Positions 33,717 to 43,960 of a stretch of DNA of 64,000 bases are shown here, in pieces (the stretch's first letter is position 1; each line of letters opens with the position of its first letter). The notes beneath the pieces are model-generated. The model was not told the origin of the DNA, did not search any database, and saw only the letters and a list, made by a program, of their open reading frames with translations. The stretch comes from Streptomyces sp. NRRL F-2664 (GTDB taxonomy: Bacteria > Actinomycetota > Actinomycetes > Streptomycetales > Streptomycetaceae). Both the position numbers and the translations under genes were made by a program. Location: contig NZ_JOFX01000025.1 of the NCBI RefSeq assembly GCF_000719345.1, positions 26,178 to 90,177 of the forward strand. The letters are read 5' to 3'.

Positions 33717-35438
33717 GTGAATCGGTTCGCCCGGCTGGCCACGCGACTCCTGGGGGTCCCGCAGGGGCTGGTCTGGCTGACCCCCGTGGCGCAGGCCGCG
33801 GGCGCGGTCCCCGAGCGCTGGCCGACCGGGGCGGACCTCGACCCGGCCGTCGTGGCGCACTGCCGGCGGGTCGCGCAGGACGGCCGGGCCCGCTTCTTCT
33901 CCCCTTCTGGTGAGGTGGCGTCGGCCTGCGCATTCGCGGGCGTGCCGCTCGTCGGGGGTGCCGGCGAACTCCTGGGCGTGCTCGCCGTCACGGTCGGCGG
34001 ACGCCGGCAGTGGACCGAGGACGACGTACGGGACCTGACGGACCTCGCCACCGCGTGCAGTGCGCAGATGCGCATGCGCGCGCGGTCCGGGAGCGTCCGG
34101 AGGGCCCGGGTGGCGGCGGTGGACGCGGCGCGGGCGGCGGCCGGGAACGCGAGTCGGGCGCACGTGCTGCTCGACCGTTCCGAGTTGCTGCTGCGGGCGT
34201 CCGAGGACCTCGCCGACACCAGCGGCCTGGACGACGTCCGCCAGCGGGTCGGGGACCTGGTCGGCGGGGACCTCAAGCCGGCCCTCGTCGACCTGGTCCT
34301 GGTGCGGCGGGGGATGCTCCACGCCGTCCCGAGCCCCGTCGGAGGGGACTTCGGCGGGACCGGCAGGGTGGGCACCGAGGGTCTCGCGCTCGACTCGGAA
34401 CGGCCGGTGGCACGGGCGGTCCGCGAGAACCGGATGGTCGTGGTCGACGCCACCGCGGACGGGGAGGGGGACGACGACGCCGGACCCTCCGCGGCCACCA
34501 CGGCGTTCGACGAAGGGGACCGCGGAACCGCCGTCTGCCTGCCCCTGCGCGGCGCGCGCGGAACCCTCGGGGCGCTGGTCCTGGGCTGGGACGTCCCGTG
34601 CTGGATCGGAGTGGAGGAGCGGGCGGTGCTGACCACGCTCGCCGCGTACACCGCCCAGGCGGTCGAACGCGCCCTCCACCTCGACGAGCGGGTCACCGTG
34701 GCCCGGGAGCTGCAGCTGGCCATGCTGACCGACCTGCCCGACGTGGCCGGCCTGGAGCTGTCCGCCCTGTACCGGCCGGCCGCGCGGGACGACATGGTGG
34801 GCGGTGACTGGTACGACGCCTACCCCCTGCCGCCGGCGCCGGGCGGGGACACCGCGGGCGGGCTGGCCCTGACGGTCGGTGACATCACGGGGCACGACAT
34901 GCACGCCGCCTCCCTGATGGGCCAGGTGCGCAGCATGCTGCGCCAGGCCGATCACGACCACCCGGGCGAGGGCCCGGAGCAGGCCCTCGGCGCGCTGGAG
35001 CGGGCCTGCCGCCGGCTGGGGCTACCGGCGAGCGGCACCGCCGTCCACGCCCACCTCACCCCGGGGGCCGCCGGGCACTGGCAGCTGAGGTGGAGCAACG
35101 CCGGCCATCCCGCTCCGCTCGTGGTCACCGCGGACGGCGCGGTGGACAGCCTCGTGGAGCACGACGTGCTGCTGCACCACGAGCTGGAGCCCGGACCCCG
35201 TTCCTGCGCGAGGCGTTCCCTGCCCCCGGGAAGCACCCTGCTGCTGTACACCGACGGGCTGGTGGAGGAGCCGGGCGGGGACATCGAGGACAACGTCGGC
35301 CGCCTCGCCCACCGGCTCGCCACGGCTCCCCCGGACGTTCCCCTGGACGCACTGCTGCGCTCGCTCCTGGACACGGTCGCCCTGGGGGACGCCCGGGACG
35401 ACGCCGTCCTGTTCGCGGTGCGCGTCGCAGCGCCCTGA
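33717..35438 (+). CDS. GAF-domain SpoIIE-type protein phosphatase
   Basis: A 573-residue cytosolic regulator. The N-terminal ~120 residues resemble a short GAF domain (ASACAFAGVPLVGGAGELLG and TEDDVRDLTDLATACSAQM). A second GAF domain spans ~160-325 (AVCLPLRGARGTLGALVLGW). From ~330 there is a PP2C/SpoIIE domain: LQLAMLTDLP, MVGGDWYDAYPLP (360-372), GDITGHDMHAASLMG, LLLYTDGLVEEPGGD and ARDDAVLFAVRV. Such phosphatases dephosphorylate STAS anti-anti-sigma factors. GTG 33717 has GGAGAGGA upstream. It lacks the HATPase module of the second SpoIIE protein in this window. Confidence 0.88.
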   Translation: MNRFARLATRLLGVPQGLVWLTPVAQAAGAVPERWPTGADLDPAVVAHCRRVAQDGRARFFSPSGEVASACAFAGVPLVGGAGELLGVLAVTVGGRRQWTEDDVRDLTDLATACSAQMRMRARSGSVRRARVAAVDAARAAAGNASRAHVLLDRSELLLRASEDLADTSGLDDVRQRVGDLVGGDLKPALVDLVLVRRGMLHAVPSPVGGDFGGTGRVGTEGLALDSERPVARAVRENRMVVVDATADGEGDDDAGPSAATTAFDEGDRGTAVCLPLRGARGTLGALVLGWDVPCWIGVEERAVLTTLAAYTAQAVERALHLDERVTVARELQLAMLTDLPDVAGLELSALYRPAARDDMVGGDWYDAYPLPPAPGGDTAGGLALTVGDITGHDMHAASLMGQVRSMLRQADHDHPGEGPEQALGALERACRRLGLPASGTAVHAHLTPGAAGHWQLRWSNAGHPAPLVVTADGAVDSLVEHDVLLHHELEPGPRSCARRSLPPGSTLLLYTDGLVEEPGGDIEDNVGRLAHRLATAPPDVPLDALLRSLLDTVALGDARDDAVLFAVRVAAP

Positions 35439-35620
35439 GCGCGCCGTCCGGGTGGGCCCCGGCGCCGGGCTCCTCCCGGCCCTCCGGTCGGACCGGCCGT
35501 CGACGACGGGAGTGCGCAGCGCGGCCGTGGCGAGCAGCGCGAGAGGGGGGTGGCTGCGCCGGAAGCGGCCGACGGGCTGGTCAGGATGGATGCGTTGAAA
35601 CTTTGCTTTAAGCTGCCGCC

Positions 35621-36199
35621 ATGAGTCGCAGAGCGATGGTCCGCCCGGGTGGCCGCAGCGCCCGCGTCCAGGAGGCGGTCCACACCGCGGTGCGCGAACT
35701 CCAGGACGAGCGGGGCCGCTCGGAGCTGACCATTCCGCTGGTCGCGGCGCGCGCCGGAGTCACGCCGTCGACGATCTACCGGCGCTGGGGCGACCTGCAG
35801 GAGCTGCTGTCGGACGTCGCCGTGGAGAGGCTGCAGCCCGACACGCCGCCCCAGGACCACGGCAACCTGGCTGAAGACCTGGCCAGTTGGGCGGAGCAGT
35901 TCATCGAGGAGATGGCCTCCCCGATCGGCCGCGCCTACATCCGCGACGCCCTTCTCGGAGCCCCCGACGGCGACAACGCCGCACGGTGCTCGCAGTACGC
36001 GGCGGAGCAGATCGGCGTCGTCCTCGCACGGGCGGCCGAGCGCGGGGAAGGCGCACCGGACGTCGAGCTGGTGCTGGACCGGGTCGTGGCTCCCGTGATG
36101 TACCGGATCCTCTTCCGCCCGGGCGTCCGCGACCTCGCCGCCGACTACGCGCGCGGCCTGGTCGAGGCACTCCTGGACGGCTGCGCCGCGGCGCGCTGA
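35621..36199 (+). CDS. TetR family transcriptional regulator
   Basis: A 192-residue regulator. The HTH is seen at residues ~15-60 (ELTIPLVAARAGVTPSTIYR, then RWGDLQELLSDVAVERL). The rest is the TetR_C_16/LfrR-like ligand domain (LAEDLASWAEQFIEEMASP, VVAPVMYRILFRPGVRDLA). The upstream 25 bases are AT-rich (TTGAAACTTTGCTTTAAG), where its own operator may lie. It converges with the MBL hydrolase gene, only three bases between the stops. Confidence 0.88.
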   Translation: MSRRAMVRPGGRSARVQEAVHTAVRELQDERGRSELTIPLVAARAGVTPSTIYRRWGDLQELLSDVAVERLQPDTPPQDHGNLAEDLASWAEQFIEEMASPIGRAYIRDALLGAPDGDNAARCSQYAAEQIGVVLARAAERGEGAPDVELVLDRVVAPVMYRILFRPGVRDLAADYARGLVEALLDGCAAAR

Positions 36200-36202
36200 C
36201 CG

Positions 36203-37156
36203 TCACGCCGTCCTGCCGTCGGCGTCCGCGCAGCGGTCGACGGCCGCAACGGCCCCGGTGCGGCCGGAGACGGGTTCGAGCCGGTAGGCGTCGCCGTCGG
36301 CGACCACCCGGCCGGCGGTCGGCGGCGGAAAGTGTGTGCCCAGCAGGAGCGCGCCGCCGGCGGCGAGGGAGGCCAGGAGCGAGCGGCGCGTCCTCTCGGC
36401 CTGCGCGGGGTCGATGTCGACGCAGCTGCCGATGTCCGGGTGCGCCAGCTGCACGGGGTGGTGGATGCAGTCCCCGGTGACGAGGGCCGATGCGGCGCCA
36501 CTGGTCAGTCGGACCGCGATGTGCCCCGGTGTGTGGCCGGGGGTCGGCAGGAGCTCAAGACCGGCAGCCACCGTGAGACCTCCGGCCGGCACGTCGACGG
36601 CTTCGAGCAGCCCCGCCTCGTCGACCGGGTGGACGGAATCGCGGAACACGGCCGCCCGTGCGTCGTCCATGGCCCGGCCCGCCCAGAAGTCGTACTCGGC
36701 CTTCGAGGTGAGGTAGCGGGCGCGGGGGAAGGTGGGCACCCATGCGCCGTCGACCCGGCGCGTGTTCCATCCGACGTGGTCGGTGTGCAGGTGGGTCAGC
36801 ACGACCAGGTCGACCGATTCCGGGGGGAATCCGGCGAGCGTGAGGCGTTCGAGGTAGTCGGTGCGCAGGTCGTGCCACGCCGGATTGGCACGCGTCTTGC
36901 CGTTGCCGATGCCCGTGTCGACGACGACGCGCAACCCGTCGACGACCATGGCGAAGCTGTGGCTGTCCAGGCGCAGGACACCGTCCGGGTCCGCGAACGC
37001 GGGCCGCAGCCAGTCCCGTTCGCGGACGACGTCGGGGGTGGCGGCGGGCAGGAGCCACGGTCCGGTCTGCGGTGGCAGGGGGACTTCGTCGATCCGCTGG
37101 ACGGTGACGGCCCCCACCGTCCAGGACGGGGAGACGGCGGGCGGTGCTGCATGCAC
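36203..37156 (-). CDS. MBL-fold metallo-hydrolase
   Basis: A 317-residue soluble protein of the metallo-beta-lactamase fold. The zinc motif is LVVLTHLHTDHVGWNT, with LLPTPGHTPGHIAVRLT, SALVTGDCIHHPVQLAHPD and LLLGTHFPPPTAGRVV completing the metal set (His, Asp, His). The order and length fit the large hydrolase group that includes lactonases and uncharacterised esterases. The start is GTG 37156 with AAGGAAGG upstream. It diverges from the AtzG/amidase operon across an AT-rich region with several dyads, so joint control is likely. Confidence 0.85.
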   Translation of the reverse strand: MHAAPPAVSPSWTVGAVTVQRIDEVPLPPQTGPWLLPAATPDVVRERDWLRPAFADPDGVLRLDSHSFAMVVDGLRVVVDTGIGNGKTRANPAWHDLRTDYLERLTLAGFPPESVDLVVLTHLHTDHVGWNTRRVDGAWVPTFPRARYLTSKAEYDFWAGRAMDDARAAVFRDSVHPVDEAGLLEAVDVPAGGLTVAAGLELLPTPGHTPGHIAVRLTSGAASALVTGDCIHHPVQLAHPDIGSCVDIDPAQAERTRRSLLASLAAGGALLLGTHFPPPTAGRVVADGDAYRLEPVSGRTGAVAAVDRCADADGRTA

Positions 37157-37203
37157 GGTGGGACCTTCCTTCGCCTGCGGACGGCGAGCACCGAGTGCCC
37201 ACC

Positions 37204-37272
37204 TAAAAGCAATTCATTCGCTTTATGGACCTTAACCCTCGCCGGGCAACTAACGCAATCTGTTAGCTTTTA
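37204..37272. promoter_or_regulatory. AT-rich operator-like region with nested dyads
   Basis: Three inverted repeats lie within 70 bases: AAAGC (37206-37210)/GCTTT (37220-37224); CTAAC (37250-37254)/GTTAG (37262-37266); and the outer pair TAAAAGC (37204-37210)/GCTTTTA (37266-37272). This is the only strongly AT-rich patch for kilobases and sits between the divergent MBL and amidase genes. It likely contains both promoters and a regulator site. Confidence 0.45.
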
Positions 37273-37327
37273 CGAGGGGCGTCTGGCCAACGCCCTTCCC
37301 GTCTGCGCCCGTTCAGGAAGGACACCC

Positions 37328-37523
37328 ATGTCCGCCGACGACCTCACCCCGCCGGAAGCGGCCCGATGGGCCGCACGCTCCGGCCTCCCCCTGGCTCCCG
37401 AACGCCACGCGGACGTGGCGGCCGCGGCCGAACACATCCACTCCGTCGTATCCGTGCTGAGAGAACTGGGCTTCGGGGACACACCGCCGTCGGCCGCGTT
37501 CCGCGCCGGAGGGGAGCAGCCCG

Positions 37524-37537
<14 letters not shown>
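37328..37537 (+). CDS. AtzG-like (GatC-like) small subunit
   Basis: A 69-residue protein. It resembles AtzG/GatC-type helper subunits: SADDLTPPEAARWAARSGLP, PERHADVAAAAEHIHSVVSV and LRELGFGDTPPSAAF (the last is typical for DUF4089/AtzG). Such small proteins pair with an amidase to form an active complex. It overlaps the downstream amidase gene by 14 bases, supporting a shared complex. Confidence 0.7.
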
Positions 37538-38915
<1,378 letters not shown>

Positions 38916-39127
38916 CGCCGACCCGCGTCACGCCCCCTACGGCGAGGGTCCCCGTACGCGGCGAACTCGGCGGCCCTGCACCCGCAGAGCGTTCCGGAGT
39001 CCCACGAGCCACGGGGCGGACGCACGCGCGCGCTCGGGCGCGGCCCGCGGGAGCCGGCGCTGCCGCGGTGCCGGGGCGCCGGTCCCGGTTCCGGCCCGAT
39101 CGGCGGGGCAGCCCGTAAGGTGGGGGC

Positions 39128-39625
39128 ATGCGGCTGCTGCTGACGTCGGACACGCACGTGCCTTCGCGCGCCAAACACCTTCCCGAGGCCCTGTTGACGG
39201 CGGTCGGCGAAGCCGACGTGGTGATCCACGCCGGGGACTGGACCGACGAAGCCACCCTCGACGTGCTGGAGGCGCGGTCCCGCCGGCTGATCGCCGTGTA
39301 CGGCAACAACGACGGGCCCGCGCTGCGCGGCCGACTGCCGGAGATCGCCCGCGCCGAACTCGGCGGTCTGCGGTTCGCGGTCGTCCACGAGACCGGCCCG
39401 GCGGCCGGACGCGAACGGCGCTGCGCCGCGAAGTTCCCCGACACGGACGTCCTGGTCTTCGGCCACAGCCACATCCCCTGGGACTCCACCGCCCCCGGCG
39501 GTCTGCGCCTGCTCAACCCCGGGTCCCCGACCGACCGGCGGCGCCAGCCGCACCACACCTACCTGACCCTCACCGCCGAGGACGGCGCCCTGCGCGAGGT
39601 CGTCCTCCACCGGCTGTCCGCATAG
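39128..39625 (+). CDS. Metallophosphoesterase, YfcE-like
   Basis: A 165-residue calcineurin-like phosphoesterase. The metal motifs are present in order: LTSDTHVPSRAKHLP (Asp, His), IHAGDWTDEATLDVL (Asp), VYGNNDGPALRGRLP (GNND), FAVVHETGPAAG and LVFGHSHIPWDS (GHSH). It closes with LRLLNPGSPTDRRRQ. These match the YfcE/MJ0936 group of short phosphodiesterases. No partner gene is adjacent. Confidence 0.9.
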   Translation: MRLLLTSDTHVPSRAKHLPEALLTAVGEADVVIHAGDWTDEATLDVLEARSRRLIAVYGNNDGPALRGRLPEIARAELGGLRFAVVHETGPAAGRERRCAAKFPDTDVLVFGHSHIPWDSTAPGGLRLLNPGSPTDRRRQPHHTYLTLTAEDGALREVVLHRLSA

Positions 39626-40085
39626 GCACCAGCGCCTCACCGCGCTGCGCGGCGCGGGTCCGGTCAGCGCGCACCGGGGGCCGGACGCTGCCTGCTGTAC
39701 GCCCGCAAGTCCCCCGGCCGAGCCCCTCCTCGGCGCTGCTCGTGCTTGACCGATGAAGCCGCGGCCACGTACCTTCGACCGCACCCCGCTCGTGAGCTGC
39801 TGGAAGGAGGCGAAACCGGATGTCGACCGTCTCCGGCCCGATTCGCCTCGCACACCAGATCGCCTGGGCCCCGGGTCGTGTAGCACACGGCTGCTGAGCA
39901 GCCCCTTCGCCGGCGTGCCCGATTGCGGTCCCGGCACTTCTCCCCCATGCCACCACTTGACGGCACGCCCTCGCGTGCCGATGCGTCGCGCTGCGCGTCA
40001 CCCGGCCGCGACCACCGGATGAGAAAGCTCCTGACATGGCGACTTGGACAGTCCGATCGACCGCGCCGCGAAACGCGGGCCGGCC
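39626..40085. other. Intergenic upstream of the molybdenum hydroxylase operon
   Basis: About 460 bases. Apart from the 25-codon frame at 39820 nothing codes convincingly. A second short frame, ATG 40035 to TAG 40089 (18 codons), overlaps the likely GTG start of the first XDH gene and could couple translation, but has no clear ribosome site. Confidence 0.4.
39820..39897 (+). CDS. Candidate 25-residue peptide ORF upstream of the XDH operon
   Basis: An ATG at 39820 has AAGGAGG nine bases before it, one of the better ribosome sites in the window. The frame encodes 25 residues (MSTVSGPIRLAHQIAWAPG, then RVAHGC) and a TGA. It sits in an otherwise empty 460-base spacer, ~190 bases before the XDH genes. 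It could be a leader peptide, a small protein or chance. No family is recognised. Confidence 0.3.
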   Translation: MSTVSGPIRLAHQIAWAPGRVAHGC

Positions 40086-41561
40086 GTGGTAGCGGCGCGG
40101 ATCACGGTCAACGGGAAAGACACACCGATTGCCCCGGCGGCACCCCACACCACCGTGCTCGACTTCCTCCGCGAGCGGGGCCTGACCGGCACGAAGGAGG
40201 GCTGCGCCGAAGGCGAGTGCGGGGCCTGCTCGGTCCTGGTGGCCCGCCCCGGAGTGCACAGGCCGACCGACTGGGTGGCCGTCAACGCCTGCCTGGTGCC
40301 GGTGGCCGCGCTCGACGGGCAGGAGGTCGTCACCTCCGAGGGCCTCGCCACCGCCGGCGAAGGCGGTACGCCGGCGGCTCTGCACCCCGTCCAGCAGGAG
40401 CTGGCCGTCCGCGGCGGCTCCCAATGCGGCTACTGCACCCCCGGGTTCGTCTGCAGCATGGCCTCCGAGTACTACCGGCCCGACCGCTGTGCGCACGCCG
40501 GTCCGGCCGACGGCGCGGTTCGCGCCGACGACGGCGAGCACGGGCCGAACGGGTTCGACCTGCACGCGCTGAGCGGGAACCTGTGCCGCTGCACCGGCTA
40601 CCGGCCGATCCGCGACGCCGCCTTCGCCGTCGGCATGCCCGCCGAGGACGACCCCCTGGCGCGGCGGCGCGAGCAGTCCCCGCCCGCACCGGTCGCCACC
40701 CGGTACGCGCAGGGCGACCGTACGTTCCTGCGGCCGGAGAGCCTCGCGGAGGCCGTGCGGCTGCTGCGCGAGCGGCCCGAGGCGGTGGTCGTCGCCGGCA
40801 GCACCGACTGGGGTGTCGAGGTCAACCTCCGCTCCCGCCGCGCAGGTTGCGTGGTCGCGGTCGACCGGCTGCCCGAACTGCGCACGCTGCACGTCGGACC
40901 GGACCGCATCGAGATCGGGGCGGCGCAGACCCTCACGGAGATCGAACGCCGCCTCGGCGGTGAAGTACCGCTGCTGGCCGAGCTGTTCCCGCAGTTCGCG
41001 TCCCGGCTGATCCGCAACAGCGCCACCCTCGGCGGCAACCTGGGTACCGGATCGCCCATCGGTGACAGCCCGCCGGTGCTGCTCGCGCTGGAGGCGTCCG
41101 TGGTGCTCGCCGACGCCGACGGGGAGCGCGAGGTCCCGCTGGCCGACTACTTCACCGGCTACCGGCAGAGCGTGCGCCGTCCCGGCGAGCTGATCCGCGC
41201 GGTGCGCGTCCCGCTGCCGCTGTCGCCGGTCACGGCGTTCCACAAGATCGCCAAGCGTCGCTTCGACGACATCTCCAGCGTGGCGGTCGCATTCGCCCTG
41301 GACGTCGAGGACGGGACCGTCCGCACGGCACGCATCGGTCTGGGCGGGGTGGCCGCCACCCCGATCCGCGCGCTCGCCACCGAGGCCGCCCTGGAGGGCC
41401 GGCCCTGGACGGCGCGGACCGTCGAGGCCGCTGCGCGGGTGCTGCGGACCGAGGGCACGCCGATGGGCGACCACCGCGCCAGCGCCGGGTACCGCTCCGC
41501 GATGCTCGGCCAGAGCCTGCTGAAGCTGTACGCGCGAACCACCGAGGCGGTGCCGTCATGA
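40086..41561 (+). CDS. Xanthine dehydrogenase-type small subunit, 2Fe-2S plus FAD
   Basis: A 491-residue fusion of an N-terminal ferredoxin-like part and an FAD domain, as in bacterial XdhA. The first 2Fe-2S site is GTKEGCAEGECGACSVLVA; the second is QCGYCTPGF with LCRCTGYRPIRDA. The FAD domain follows from ~200 (VVVAGSTDWGVEVNLR, RNSATLGGNLGTGSPIGDSP). GTG 40086 is selected because the family starts right at the first strand (ARITVNGKDTP). A TTG at 40044 would add 14 residues. Its stop overlaps the next gene (ATGA). The substrate (xanthine or another N-heterocycle) is not proven. Confidence 0.85.
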   Translation: MVAARITVNGKDTPIAPAAPHTTVLDFLRERGLTGTKEGCAEGECGACSVLVARPGVHRPTDWVAVNACLVPVAALDGQEVVTSEGLATAGEGGTPAALHPVQQELAVRGGSQCGYCTPGFVCSMASEYYRPDRCAHAGPADGAVRADDGEHGPNGFDLHALSGNLCRCTGYRPIRDAAFAVGMPAEDDPLARRREQSPPAPVATRYAQGDRTFLRPESLAEAVRLLRERPEAVVVAGSTDWGVEVNLRSRRAGCVVAVDRLPELRTLHVGPDRIEIGAAQTLTEIERRLGGEVPLLAELFPQFASRLIRNSATLGGNLGTGSPIGDSPPVLLALEASVVLADADGEREVPLADYFTGYRQSVRRPGELIRAVRVPLPLSPVTAFHKIAKRRFDDISSVAVAFALDVEDGTVRTARIGLGGVAATPIRALATEAALEGRPWTARTVEAAARVLRTEGTPMGDHRASAGYRSAMLGQSLLKLYARTTEAVPS

Positions 41562-43960
41562 GCCACCTGTCCGAACGTCCCGACAAGCCCGTCGTCGGCC
41601 TCCCGCTGCCCCACGAGAGCGCCGGCCTGCACGTCACGGGCGCCGCGCTCTACACCGACGACCTGGTCCAGCGCACCAAGGACGTCCTGCACGCCTACCC
41701 CGTCCAGGTCATGAAGGCCCACGGCACGATCACGGCGCTGCGCACCGGTCCCGCGCTGGCCGTGCCCGGTGTGGTGCGGGTCCTGACCGCAGCCGACGTG
41801 CCCGGCGTCAACGACGCCGGGATGAAGCACGACGAACCGCTGTTCCCCGACACCGTCATGTTCCACGGCCACGCGGTGGCGTGGGTGCTCGCCGAGACCT
41901 TGGAGGCGGCCCGCCTCGGTGCGGCGGCCGTCGAGGTGGAGCTGGACGAGAAGCCCTCCGTGATCACGTTGCGGGAGGCGATCGCGGCCGGCAGCTTCCA
42001 CGGCGCCCGTCCGGTGATGACGACCGGCGACGTCGACGCCGGCTTCGCGGACTCCGCGCACGTCTTCAGCGGCGAGTTCCACTTCTCCGACCAGGAGCAC
42101 TTCTACCTCGAGACGCACGCGGCACTGGCCCATGTCGACGAGAACGGGCAGATGTTCGTCCAGAGCAGCACCCAACACCCTTCGGAGACGCAGGAGATCG
42201 TCGCGCACGTGCTCGGGCTGCACAGCCACGAGGTGACCGTGCAGTGCCTCAGGATGGGCGGCGGGTTCGGCGGCAAGGAGATGCAGCCCCACGGCTTCGC
42301 GGCCGTCGCGGCGCTCGGCGCCCGGCTGACGGGGCGGCCGGTCCGGGTACGGCTCAACCGCACCCAGGACCTGACCATGTCCGGCAAGCGCCACGGCTTC
42401 CACGCCACGTGGAAGATCGGCTTCGACGCCGAGGGCCGCATCCAGGCCCTGGACGCCACGCTCACCGCGGACGGCGGCTGGAGCCTGGACCTGTCCGAGC
42501 CCGTGGTGGCCCGCGCGCTCTGCCACATCGACAACACCTACTGGATCCCCCACGCGCGCGTCGCCGGCCGCATCGCCCGGACCAACAAGGTCTCCAACAC
42601 CGCCTTCCGCGGCTTCGGCGGACCGCAGGGCATGCTGGTCATCGAGGACATCATGGGCCGGTGCGCGCCGCTGCTCGGCCTCGATCCCATGGAGTTGCGC
42701 GAACGCAACTTCTACCGGCCGGGCCATACGACGCCCTACGGGCAGCGGGTCCTGCACCCCGAACGGATCTCCGCCGTCTGGCGGCAGGTCCAGGACGACG
42801 CCGGCCTGGCCGACCGACGGGCCGCGATCGCGGCCTTCAACGCCGCGCACCCGCACACCAAGCGGGCGCTCGCGGTCACCGGCATCAAGTTCGGGATCTC
42901 CTTCAACCTCACCGCCTTCAACCAGGCGGGCGCGCTGGTGCTGGTCTACAAGGACGGCTCGGTCCTGATCAACCACGGCGGCACCGAGATGGGGCAGGGC
43001 CTGCACACCAAGATGCTCCAGGTGGCCGCGACCACTCTGGGCATCCCGCTGCACAAGGTGCGGCTGGCCCCGACCCGCACGGACAAGGTGCCCAACACCT
43101 CCGCCACCGCCGCCAGTGCCGGGGCGGACCTCAACGGCGCGGCGGTGAAGAACGCCTGCGAGCAGATCCGTGAGCGGCTGCTCCAGGTGGCCGGCACCCT
43201 GCTGGGTGCGAACGCCTCGGACGTGCGCATCGTCGACGGCGTCGCGCGGGTCCTCGGCGGCGCGGAGGAACTGGCCTGGGACGACCTGGTGCGCACCGCC
43301 TACTTCCAGCGGGTCCAGCTGTCGGCGGCCGGTTTCTACCGGACCGAGGGCCTGCACTGGGACGCCAAGGCCTTCCACGGGTCCCCGTTCAAGTACTTCT
43401 CCTACGGCGCCGCCGCGGCCGAGGTGGAGGTGGACGGGTTCACCGGCGCCTACCGGATCCGGCGGGTGGACATCGTGCACGACGTGGGCGACAGCCTGTC
43501 CCCCCTGATCGACATCGGCCAGGTCGAGGGCGGCTTCGTCCAGGGCGCCGGCTGGCTGACGCTGGAGGACCTGCGCTGGGACGCCGGCGACGGGCCGAAC
43601 CGCGGCCGGCTGCTGACGCAGGCGGCCAGCACCTACAAACTGCCGAGCTTCTCCGAGATGCCCGCGGAGTTCCACGTCAGGCTGCTGGAGAACGCGACGG
43701 AGGAGGGCGCGGTCTACGGGTCCAAGGCGGTGGGTGAGCCGCCGCTGATGCTGGCCTTCTCGGTGCGGGAGGCGTTGCGGCAGGCCGCCGCTGCGTTCGG
43801 GCCCGAAGGGGTCTGTGTGGAGCTCGCCTCCCCGGCGACGCCCGAGGCGGTGTACTGGGCGGTCGAGGCGGCCCGCGCCGGCGGGACGCGGCCCGGCGGG
43901 CCGGCGTCCGACACCGACGGGGCCGCCGCAACCGGAGCGGGTGCGCTCAGCCATGCCTGA
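41558..43960 (+). CDS. Xanthine dehydrogenase-type large subunit, Mo cofactor
   Basis: An 800-residue molybdopterin-binding subunit. GKEMQPHGFAAVAALGARLT follows the motif RMGGGFGGKE. FRGFGGPQGMLVIEDIM is the FRGFG loop, and GGTEMGQGLHTKMLQVAA gives the MoCo-binding GQG site. The catalytic Glu is in KAVGEPPLMLAFSVREAL. These are hallmarks of XDH rather than aldehyde oxidase or CO dehydrogenase large subunits (the latter has an AYRGAG-type loop). The stop overlaps the following XdhC-like gene by eight bases. Confidence 0.92.
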   Translation: MSHLSERPDKPVVGLPLPHESAGLHVTGAALYTDDLVQRTKDVLHAYPVQVMKAHGTITALRTGPALAVPGVVRVLTAADVPGVNDAGMKHDEPLFPDTVMFHGHAVAWVLAETLEAARLGAAAVEVELDEKPSVITLREAIAAGSFHGARPVMTTGDVDAGFADSAHVFSGEFHFSDQEHFYLETHAALAHVDENGQMFVQSSTQHPSETQEIVAHVLGLHSHEVTVQCLRMGGGFGGKEMQPHGFAAVAALGARLTGRPVRVRLNRTQDLTMSGKRHGFHATWKIGFDAEGRIQALDATLTADGGWSLDLSEPVVARALCHIDNTYWIPHARVAGRIARTNKVSNTAFRGFGGPQGMLVIEDIMGRCAPLLGLDPMELRERNFYRPGHTTPYGQRVLHPERISAVWRQVQDDAGLADRRAAIAAFNAAHPHTKRALAVTGIKFGISFNLTAFNQAGALVLVYKDGSVLINHGGTEMGQGLHTKMLQVAATTLGIPLHKVRLAPTRTDKVPNTSATAASAGADLNGAAVKNACEQIRERLLQVAGTLLGANASDVRIVDGVARVLGGAEELAWDDLVRTAYFQRVQLSAAGFYRTEGLHWDAKAFHGSPFKYFSYGAAAAEVEVDGFTGAYRIRRVDIVHDVGDSLSPLIDIGQVEGGFVQGAGWLTLEDLRWDAGDGPNRGRLLTQAASTYKLPSFSEMPAEFHVRLLENATEEGAVYGSKAVGEPPLMLAFSVREALRQAAAAFGPEGVCVELASPATPEAVYWAVEAARAGGTRPGGPASDTDGAAATGAGALSHA

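Noticed and set aside
40019..40963. Alternative frame starting ATG 40019 upstream of the XDH small subunit
   Set aside because: The translation is Arg/Gly-rich and lies in a different frame from the clear 2Fe-2S motifs.
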